Shown here one piece after another: positions 57,731 through 64,000 of a stretch of DNA of 64,000 nucleotides. This stretch comes from Paratractidigestivibacter faecalis. Its GTDB lineage: Bacteria > Actinomycetota > Coriobacteriia > Coriobacteriales > Atopobiaceae. The notes beneath the pieces were generated by a model. That model saw only the letters and a program-made list of their open reading frames with translations. It ran no database searches and was not told where the DNA came from. The position numbers were made by a program, and so were the translations under genes. The stretch's first letter is position 1, and each line of letters starts with the position of its first letter. Location of the stretch: positions 894,742-958,741 of the forward strand of contig NZ_QSNG01000001.1 in NCBI RefSeq assembly GCF_003416765.1, read 5' to 3'.

Positions 57731-58377
57731 GAGCGATCGACCTCCTTGGCCACGTGCCCGTCGACCATGCGCCAGCTGCGCTCGAACAGCGCCTCGAGCG
57801 CGGGCTCGTTGTGACAGGCGACGAGCACGGTGCAGCCGCGCTCACGCTCCTCACGCACGATCTTTGCAACCGTCTCGATGCCGTCCACGTCGAGAGCGTT
57901 GGTGGGCTCGTCCAGAATGAGCAGCTCGGGCGCCTCCATGATTGCCTGCGCGATGGTGAGGCGCTGCCTCATGCCCATGCTGTACGCCGAGAACGGGCGG
58001 TCGTCGTCGGGGGCAAGACCCACACGCGCAAGCGCCGCCCTCGCCTCGGCCTCGCCCGCCACACCCCTGATGGACGCGAGCATCGTGAGGTTTCTCAGGC
58101 CCGTGCTCTCGTCCCAGAAGCCTGCCGACTCAAGGACCAGGCCGAGACTACGCGGAAAGTCGACGTCCACGCCAATCCTTTGCCCAAAGACGTCAACCTG
58201 GCCCGAGGTGAGGTGAATGAGTCCCGAGATGGCCCTGAAGAGCATCGTCTTGCCCGAGCCGTTGATGCCGCTGAATCCGTAGATTCCGCCACGCGGCAGC
58301 GTGAGTGTCACGTCGTCGAGCACGACGCGTCCGTGAATCACCTTGGTCGCATGGGTTACCACAATCTCATCAGACAT
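57727..58377 (-). CDS. ABC transporter ATP-binding protein
   Basis: 216 residues: Walker A FSGINGSGKTML, Q-loop region VLESAGFWDEST, signature YSMGMRQRLTIAQA, Walker B LLILDEPTNALD, H-loop VACHNE. The signature deviates from LSGGQ, as in ABC-2-type exporters and bacteriocin-immunity transporters. Short (single NBD); pairs with the three permeases upstream. Confidence 0.92.
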   Translation of the reverse strand: MSDEIVVTHATKVIHGRVVLDDVTLTLPRGGIYGFSGINGSGKTMLFRAISGLIHLTSGQVDVFGQRIGVDVDFPRSLGLVLESAGFWDESTGLRNLTMLASIRGVAGEAEARAALARVGLAPDDDRPFSAYSMGMRQRLTIAQAIMEAPELLILDEPTNALDVDGIETVAKIVREERERGCTVLVACHNEPALEALFERSWRMVDGHVAKEVDRS

Positions 58378-58389
58378 GAAAGCCTCCCG

Positions 58390-59166
58390 TCAGAAGATGT
58401 CGCGGGCGCGCACGAGGCGAAGCGCCACCACCGCCGCAAGCGCGACGCACGCGCCGAGGTACGCAAGAGACGCGACGACCGAAAAGCCAGGGACGCCCAG
58501 CGAGAAGGCCGAGGTCCATCCCGAGCAGTCGTGCCAGGCAAGAACCCCCTGCGCAAAAGGCAGCCACGGAGCCACGGCCATGGCCGCCTCGCGCGGAAGG
58601 TAGGCGAGCCCGACCAGGCCCGCAACGTAGATCCCCTCAACGACCGCAAAGGCCACGACGGGTTCCAGCTTGATCGCAAGGCAGTTGACCGCAAGCACAA
58701 GGCATAGCGTGAGCGGAAAGCCCAATGCAGCGCAGCGCGCGACGACGCCGATGAGCTCCGGCACGCTTGCCGTACAGCCGCAGACGAACAGGACCGCGCC
58801 GTTCGCAAGCTGGCTGAGCAGCGAGAACGCAGCCGAGAGAAGCGCAAGGTGAACCAGCTTGCTCGCCAGCCATACCCCCCGCGATCCCACGCGCGGGAGC
58901 ACGGCCGCGGCATCCGACCCAAGACCGCCTGCCAGAACGTCCGAGAAGAGGAAGCAGAAGGCAGCCTGGGGAGCGAACCACGCAATGAGGACCATGATGT
59001 TCGGCCTGCTCCCAAAGAGGCTTGGAACGAGGAGTCCCCCGCCCACAAACTCATAAAGGGCCGCCTGCGCCCCATAGCCCCTCATGCACAGCGTCGCGAC
59101 CAGGCTCGCCAGCACGCAGAGCGCCACCCGCACGAACTGGGCACGCCGCATCGGCAGAAGGGTCAC
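58390..59166 (-). CDS. ABC-2-like permease 3
   Basis: 258 residues with about six hydrophobic segments, for example FVRVALCVLASLVATLCM, AAFCFLFSDVLAGGLGSDAA, and VVASLAYLGACVALAAVV, ending RLVRARDIF. GTG at 59166 is favoured by spacing from CGGAA; ATG at 59151 is an alternative. Confidence 0.78.
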   Translation of the reverse strand: MTLLPMRRAQFVRVALCVLASLVATLCMRGYGAQAALYEFVGGGLLVPSLFGSRPNIMVLIAWFAPQAAFCFLFSDVLAGGLGSDAAAVLPRVGSRGVWLASKLVHLALLSAAFSLLSQLANGAVLFVCGCTASVPELIGVVARCAALGFPLTLCLVLAVNCLAIKLEPVVAFAVVEGIYVAGLVGLAYLPREAAMAVAPWLPFAQGVLAWHDCSGWTSAFSLGVPGFSVVASLAYLGACVALAAVVALRLVRARDIF

Positions 59167-59182
59167 GGAATTGTTCCGACTT

Positions 59183-59923
59183 CTACAGCTCACGAGGCTC
59201 GCCCTCCTCCGGCAGATAATCCTTCTTGCGCACAAGCCAAACGGCGAGCAGGCCAAGGAACGCGCAGAGCGCAGCAAGGCGAAGCGAACCTGCCACCTCC
59301 GCCACAAGGCCATCCTCGGGCATCCCTGTCGCAAGGAGCCATCCCGTCCAAAGCGCAGAATTATTGAGTGCCGGGGTCATGCACAATAGATAGTCGAGCG
59401 CACCGTATCCCAAGGCTGCCAGCATCGCATAGGCACCCGAGCCGGTGAGCAGACGAACCGCCAGGACAATAAGGCACACCACCAGGAAGAAGAGGGTCTG
59501 GAGGACGGTTGCCAGAAGGCCAAACGCCACATAGGCCCCAACCGCATGACCCGTCGGCGAGAGGAGTCGGACGCTCACGAGACCGCACAGCGTGAGAAGG
59601 GCCGAGAGCGCCAGGGCACGCACCACCAGTCGTCCCATGACGGCAAGCAGGGTCCTTCCACGGTTTGAGCGAATCACCCACACGGCCGAGGCCACGGGAC
59701 GCATCGCGCCGGCCGCGCTGAAGGCGCAGATGGGAACGTAGACAAAGGTCGCAAGGCTATAGTTGACGACCTGTCCATAGGCACCCGATAGCGTGCCGTC
59801 GCCCATCGCGGCGACGTTGTGCCCCCACAGCAGGGCAACCACCACGCAGACCCCCGCAAGGACGGCAAGGCCGGCGACGAACCTTCGGTCGAAGAGGCGC
59901 GCGAGGCGCGTTGCGGCGCTCAT
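59183..59923 (-). CDS. ABC-2-like permease 2
   Basis: 246 residues, six hydrophobic segments (about 17-35, 55-75, 95-115, 125-150, 160-185, 215-235), last basic motif WLVRKKDYLPEEGEP. ATG overlaps permease 1 by four bases. The long upstream open frame is a shadow of permease 1. Confidence 0.8.
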   Translation of the reverse strand: MSAATRLARLFDRRFVAGLAVLAGVCVVVALLWGHNVAAMGDGTLSGAYGQVVNYSLATFVYVPICAFSAAGAMRPVASAVWVIRSNRGRTLLAVMGRLVVRALALSALLTLCGLVSVRLLSPTGHAVGAYVAFGLLATVLQTLFFLVVCLIVLAVRLLTGSGAYAMLAALGYGALDYLLCMTPALNNSALWTGWLLATGMPEDGLVAEVAGSLRLAALCAFLGLLAVWLVRKKDYLPEEGEPREL

Positions 59924-60768
59924 AGCAGCACGTCCTTCCTCCGGACAAGGGGAAGCCACATCGCCCCCACGAGCACCAGAAGCACCACGAGGGGTGCAGC
60001 AAGAAACACGGTGGGGCTTCGAGGAATCACGAGGGAGAAGATCAGGCACTGGGCTATGTTCAGGTCCGGGGGAAGCAGGTACGAGGACACAATCAACACA
60101 AGGGCGGGAAGCCCCACCACAAGCAGGCGACTCGTGCGCACGTAGAGCGAGAGGGCAAACGCCGCCAAGGCCAGAAGGCCTCCCCAAAGGGCGTCGTAGA
60201 CGATGAAGATCAGGTTGAGAAGGTAGCGGGCGTTGAGGAAAAGGCCCAGGAAAAGCGTCTTGTCGTACCAACCGGTCGAGTCGACCTCGGCGGCCGAGGT
60301 GTTCAGGAGGAGCTGGTAGGCATCCTGCCCGGACGTTGCGGGAAAGGCAACGAACGCGAGCAGCTGGGACACCAGCAGCGGAACGAACACCACGAGAAAG
60401 CCGCCCACAAAGGCCGCAAGCGCCCCCGAGAAGAGATAGGAACGCAAGGAAGCGCGCACGGCAACGCAACCCGCATACCTTCGCCTCACGTCCAGAAAGA
60501 GGCTGTCCCCAAAGACGGCCGCAGCCAAAAACGGCATCAGGAAGTAGAGGTAGAAGCAGAAGAGCGGCGTCTGCATGGACTCATAGTCGCCCACCCAGGC
60601 CACATCTGCCGCAGGCACCTCGCCCGCATCATGGCCCCAGAACACCAGGCACGTCTGGACGAAGCAGACCGACATGGCAACAAGCCCCACCACGACGGCA
60701 TAGCGCCACGTCTTTGATGCAAGCATGCGTCGAAACTGGAACTGAAGAACGCCCGCTCTTCCTGCCAT
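59920..60768 (-). CDS. ABC-2-like permease 1
   Basis: 282 residues with six or seven hydrophobic segments and the ending LPLVRRKDVLL. First permease of the operon. ATG at 60768 is preferred to the GTG at 60780. The three permeases share a VRxKD C-terminal motif and similar size, suggesting old duplication. Confidence 0.8.
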   Translation of the reverse strand: MAGRAGVLQFQFRRMLASKTWRYAVVVGLVAMSVCFVQTCLVFWGHDAGEVPAADVAWVGDYESMQTPLFCFYLYFLMPFLAAAVFGDSLFLDVRRRYAGCVAVRASLRSYLFSGALAAFVGGFLVVFVPLLVSQLLAFVAFPATSGQDAYQLLLNTSAAEVDSTGWYDKTLFLGLFLNARYLLNLIFIVYDALWGGLLALAAFALSLYVRTSRLLVVGLPALVLIVSSYLLPPDLNIAQCLIFSLVIPRSPTVFLAAPLVVLLVLVGAMWLPLVRRKDVLL

Positions 60769-60795
60769 GTCACTTACCACCCGTCAACACTTGAG

Positions 60796-60824
60796 GGGAC
60801 GGGAGCGCGAAGGCGCCCCGTCCC
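60796..60824 (-). promoter_or_regulatory. Attenuator-like hairpin between the peptide and permease genes
   Basis: Stem GGGACGGG-GCGC / GCGC-CCCGTCCC with a GAAG-type loop and one bulge, no T run. It lies between the small peptide gene and the permease genes and could lower or stabilise downstream transcript, giving more peptide than transporter. Confidence 0.5.
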
Positions 60825-60860
60825 ACATGGTCAGAGGCACGTATCTCGATGCCGAAAAAA

Positions 60861-61016
60861 TTATAATTGAACTAGGATTGGCTCAACGCCGCCACCAATG
60901 AGCTCGCTCGCCAGCGCAGGACGAGGAGCAAGGCAAAGTCCCAGAGCAATGACAGCCGCTCCAGCAAGCACCAGCAGCCTCGACTTGAGCGCCCTCTGAT
61001 AATAGGTTGCATCCAC
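60861..61016 (-). CDS. Small secreted-type peptide
   Basis: 51 residues. Basic start (RALKSRLLVLAGAAVIALGL), hydrophobic h-region, and a signal peptidase-like site ALA-S before SELIGGGVEPILVQL, leaving about 15 residues outside. GTG at 61016 has GGGGGT nine bases upstream. It lies between the double LuxR regulator and an ABC operon. It could be a signal, a bacteriocin-like precursor, or only a membrane-anchored peptide; no modification enzymes are near. Confidence 0.6.
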   Translation of the reverse strand: MDATYYQRALKSRLLVLAGAAVIALGLCLAPRPALASELIGGGVEPILVQL

Positions 61017-61088
61017 GATTGAGCACCCCCGCAATTGAAATGCGCTGACGTTGGGTGAGAGCATGCGCCATGTGGCGACTTCTGTCTG

Positions 61089-63086
61089 TCACTTTTGGGG
61101 ATGCAATCGCTCCATGTTTGTAAACCCTACCTCTTCGACGAGGAGTTTTCGCAGGTCGTCAATGCAATGAACCTTGCAGTCATCATAGGTGCGCTGACGA
61201 TACGACCTTACCGTCGCCGGCGTGGTATGCCGTCGCCGGCACACCTCCGGCACGCTGTAGCCACACGCAAGGTCTATCACGACCTCGGCCCTCAAACCAT
61301 CTATGCCACGGCCCTTGAAGTAATGCAGCGCCCGGTCACGCTCCTTTTCCGTTGGCTCGGAGACGGGAACCGCCGCAATCCGCGTCTGATAGACGAATAT
61401 CACAACACCCAGGGAGATGAGTGCCGGAAAGAGGACGTAGATCCAGTCGGTCACGAACCCCGCAAAATACAGTTCCCAGTAATACGTCACCGCAATCCCA
61501 GCAGAGGCCAAAAGGGGCAGCAGCGGAGAGGAGAAGAGGATGTCAAAGCCGCTGAGCATGGTACGCCAGAACGAGGCATATCCCTCCCTTGGCAGCGATG
61601 CCCTCCCTACCACAAGAGACGCAACCAGCAAAAGGGAGGGTCCCCAGATCTTGTAGAGCCACATTCCCCTCCACCCGCAAAACGAACCCGCAGAGATCAG
61701 GCACACAACGACGAGGGAAAGGACCGTCGTGGCCGCAAGCTCCAAGGGCCCCTGCCCACCGCGTGGGCTCTCCGTCGTTTGGTGAAAAGACAGCATCCTC
61801 GCAAAAGAGACAACGGCAAGCACGCATGACACGGCCCACGTGAGGTAGAACGTACCCCTGTGGTACCAGTGCTCGCCAATCTGAACGTTATTTACCGTAT
61901 CAAGGAGCAGCACCAGCACGATAAGCGCACATGCAATGGCTTTCGGCACAAAGGAGCCGCGCTTTTGAGCTGCACCCGACTCGCAAGAAGAGGGCTTGGC
62001 CTCCTTGGTCGCAGACGGCTCCTCGCTCATATCAAGCGCCGCGGCATATTCTCTGAGCTCCCTCGCACCGCCCACACCCAGCTTCTCGTAGCCACGATGC
62101 CGATAGGTTGCGACAGTTGCCTGGGCAACTCCCAATTCGGTCGCAATGGAAACCACGGTGGCACCCATAGCGGTCCGAGCGAGCACGGCGGCCTCGCGTT
62201 CGGTCAAGGGTATCTTTGCCGCTTTGGCAAGACGCTGCTCCATGCGCCGCTCAGCGGAATCGCCAGGGATATCCCGTTCCTCTTCCGCATACTCCCCGTG
62301 CGCCAGAGGACCAGTCTCCCCCTCCCGCCGTTCTCCAGCCCCCCGCACCCGCACCAGCTGGACAAGCGTGAGCACGATCACAAGCACCAGAAAGAAGCCA
62401 TAGAAGGCGGTGTTCGGAAGGCCGGCGTCCAAGAGGTCCGAACGATACTCGCCCACGAAGCTCCGGAATGCCAGAAACGCCATATGACCCGCGAGCAACG
62501 CGGGGACATCCAAAGCCGAGCGACCCCTCGCCTGCCACCGCCGAGCACCAAGCAAGGCGAGCGCAAACACCGCAGCACACAGAGTGCATGCGGCAAAAGT
62601 CGAATCAAAGCCCGGTGCGATCGCAACAAGGACGCATGCCGTCGGCCAGACTCCCCCAACGCCGAACAAGCCAATCAGCCGAGCGCGTGAGGGACTTTCC
62701 CGCACGAGGCCCAGTCCCGCGGACGAAAGCGCCCAACAGGACACCGCCGCAATCACACACACGAACTCAACAAGCGACATGACGTCGTTAAAAGCAATCT
62801 GCTCAACCGTGTCAAGTCCGACATTGCCCCGCACGAGTGCATAGACCTCGGCCGCAGCCAAACCGGCCGTGGCAACCCAGCCCACGCGCACCACAATGAG
62901 GCGAGCCCGAGCAACAATCCCTTGCCACCCCTGTCCCAGGCAGGACGCGAGCAGAGCAATCACCACAAAGAGCATGACGGCAAGCCCGAAGGCCGCTATG
63001 CTCACTTGCCCGGGAATCAGCGGCCCAAAGCTATACACCCCATACGGCATCGCTGCCAGAACCGCCGTCCAGACGCACCAGACCAT
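61089..63086 (-). CDS. Tandem membrane-LuxR regulator with two HTH domains
   Basis: 665 residues. The first half has about seven TM segments (about 5-245) and a LuxR HTH (about 292-350: IPLTEREAAVLARTAMGATV, ATVATYRHRGYEKLG). The second half repeats the plan: five or six TM segments (about 380-570) and a C-terminal LuxR HTH (about 576-650: ATVRSYRQRTYDDCKV). Coriobacteria carry many single TM-LuxR proteins; a fused double copy is unusual. ATG at 63086 after GGGGGAC; upstream codons lie over the pckA terminator. Confidence 0.85.
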   Translation of the reverse strand: MVWCVWTAVLAAMPYGVYSFGPLIPGQVSIAAFGLAVMLFVVIALLASCLGQGWQGIVARARLIVVRVGWVATAGLAAAEVYALVRGNVGLDTVEQIAFNDVMSLVEFVCVIAAVSCWALSSAGLGLVRESPSRARLIGLFGVGGVWPTACVLVAIAPGFDSTFAACTLCAAVFALALLGARRWQARGRSALDVPALLAGHMAFLAFRSFVGEYRSDLLDAGLPNTAFYGFFLVLVIVLTLVQLVRVRGAGERREGETGPLAHGEYAEEERDIPGDSAERRMEQRLAKAAKIPLTEREAAVLARTAMGATVVSIATELGVAQATVATYRHRGYEKLGVGGARELREYAAALDMSEEPSATKEAKPSSCESGAAQKRGSFVPKAIACALIVLVLLLDTVNNVQIGEHWYHRGTFYLTWAVSCVLAVVSFARMLSFHQTTESPRGGQGPLELAATTVLSLVVVCLISAGSFCGWRGMWLYKIWGPSLLLVASLVVGRASLPREGYASFWRTMLSGFDILFSSPLLPLLASAGIAVTYYWELYFAGFVTDWIYVLFPALISLGVVIFVYQTRIAAVPVSEPTEKERDRALHYFKGRGIDGLRAEVVIDLACGYSVPEVCRRRHTTPATVRSYRQRTYDDCKVHCIDDLRKLLVEEVGFTNMERLHPQK

Positions 63087-63173
63087 ACGTCCCCCAAACG
63101 ACTGCCTTTCCCCTAAAACATAGCGCGCGGCCCACGCTCCCCCGCCGCACGAATCGGTGGGCGGGCCCACGCA

Positions 63174-63202
63174 CAAAGAGGGCCCCGGACGATCCGGGGC
63201 CC
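63174..63202 (-). terminator. Terminator of pckA
   Basis: Perfect 10-bp stem GGGCCCCGGA/TCCGGGGCCC with a CGA loop (63180-63202), followed on the minus strand by TCTTTG. It separates pckA from the LuxR gene. Confidence 0.85.
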
Positions 63203-63232
63203 CACAGCTCAGGCTTCTTGGAGGCTCGAGCC

Positions 63233-64000
63233 CTACGCCACCCCAAGCGGGTGCGGGCCGGCGTTTCTCACCTCGTCGGACATGGAGGTCAGGCGGGCGG
63301 CGGCGTTGTCGACGAACATCTGGGCCAGGGACTCGGCCACGCGGTCATACTCGGCGGGGTCGGCCCAGGTGCTGCGGGCGTCCAGGAGCTCGGAGGGGAC
63401 GTCCGGGCAGCTCGTGGGAACGTCGAGGTTGAAGCGCTCGTCGTGGACGAAGTCGTAGTCGTCGATGACGCCTGACTGGGCGGCCTCGACCATTTTGCGG
63501 GTGTACCTAAGCTTGATGCGGCTGCCCACACCGTAGGAGCCACCAGTCCAGCCGGTGTTGATGAGGTAGACGCGGGTGCCGCCGTGCTCGATCTTCTCGC
63601 CGAGCATCTCTCCGTAGACCATGGGGTCAAGCGGCATGAAGGGCTCGCCGAAGAGGGACGAGAAGGTGGGCTGGGGCTCCTTGATGCCGCGCTCGGTGCC
63701 GGCGACCTTTGAGGTGAAGCCGGTCATGAAGTGGTACATGGCGGCGTTCTTGTCGAGCTTTGAGATGGGCGGCAGCACGCCGAAGGCGTCTGCGGTGAGG
63801 AAGATGACCACGTCCGGGATGCGCTTGGCCTTGCCCTTGAGCACGGCGTTGTCGATGAACTCCACCGGATAGGCCACGCGGCCGTTCTCGGTGAGCGAGG
63901 TGTCAAAGTAGTCCGCAACGCGGCTCTTGGGGTCAAAGACCACGTTCTCGCAGATGGAGCCAAAGCGGATGGCGTTCCAGATCTGGGGCTCGGTCTCCGC
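63233..64000 (-). CDS. pckA: Phosphoenolpyruvate carboxykinase (ATP), C-terminal part
   Basis: 256 codons of the C-terminal half; the 5' part lies beyond the window. Motifs include EPQIWNAIRFGS, VIFLTADAFGVLPPISKL, MYHFMTGFTSKVAGTE and TGWTGGSYGVGSRIKLRYTR, all of the ATP-dependent type. The frame is open to the last base. Interconverts oxaloacetate and PEP; the PEP is also a substrate of DAHP synthase in region 1. Confidence 0.94.
   Translation of the reverse strand, partial: AETEPQIWNAIRFGSICENVVFDPKSRVADYFDTSLTENGRVAYPVEFIDNAVLKGKAKRIPDVVIFLTADAFGVLPPISKLDKNAAMYHFMTGFTSKVAGTERGIKEPQPTFSSLFGEPFMPLDPMVYGEMLGEKIEHGGTRVYLINTGWTGGSYGVGSRIKLRYTRKMVEAAQSGVIDDYDFVHDERFNLDVPTSCPDVPSELLDARSTWADPAEYDRVAESLAQMFVDNAAARLTSMSDEVRNAGPHPLGVA

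Overview
The window is high-GC bacterial DNA with ATG/GTG/TTG starts and strong Shine-Dalgarno sites. The gene set (an arginine deiminase operon, ATP-type PEP carboxykinase, a membrane-embedded LuxR regulator, UDP-galactopyranose mutase, Pta) fits an actinobacterium of the class Coriobacteriia, possibly near Olsenella/Atopobium. That placement is inference from gene content; no 16S gene is present.

Region 1 (1-9358): a tRNA-Arg(CCG), then a compact plus-strand cluster encoding every step from PEP + erythrose-4-phosphate to chorismate, plus both prephenate branches: aroF, tyrA, aroB, aroA, aroC, pheA, an aroE-aroK fusion, and a protein joining a PTS EIIB-like domain to a type II dehydroquinase. 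The last fusion has its own leader and is the oddest metabolic gene here.

Region 2 (9366-10916): a complete 1315-bp IS3-family element sits between two inverted ~110-bp arms. The arms share three short blocks separated by exactly 35 variable bases on both sides.

Region 3 (10942-13563): 5-formyl-THF cyclo-ligase, tryptophanyl-tRNA synthetase, a one-TM protein, a terminator, and the displaced native 3' end of argF.

Region 4 (13539-45872): a ~32.3-kb siphovirus-like prophage integrated in the 3' end of argF, bounded by 25-bp direct repeats with one mismatch. The phage supplies a substitute argF C-terminus. Leftward (minus strand) lie the immunity switch, antirepressor, replication/early genes, a second integrase, late-control DNA, terminase, portal, MuF-toxin, scaffold, capsid, tail, holin and endolysin. 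Rightward lie the CI-like repressor, an unknown AT-richer gene, an Abi_2/HEPN gene with a candidate ncRNA, and the integrase beside attR. A tRNA-Leu(CAG) follows the MuF-toxin gene.

Region 5 (45832-56764): arcB/argF and arcA, polyphosphate kinase, an RlmD/TrmA-family methyltransferase, a ferredoxin, Maf, glf plus a glycosyltransferase, and pta.

Region 6 (56888-64000): a minus-strand locus with a tandem membrane-LuxR regulator carrying two DNA-binding domains, a 51-residue secreted-type peptide, three ABC-2-like permeases, an ATPase and a membrane-anchored protein; then the C-terminal part of pckA, cut by the window end.

Candidate new biology: the EIIB-dehydroquinase fusion, the double LuxR with its peptide/ABC locus, the AbiF-type gene with a hairpin RNA, the MuF-nuclease/tRNA pair, and the three-block inverted arms.
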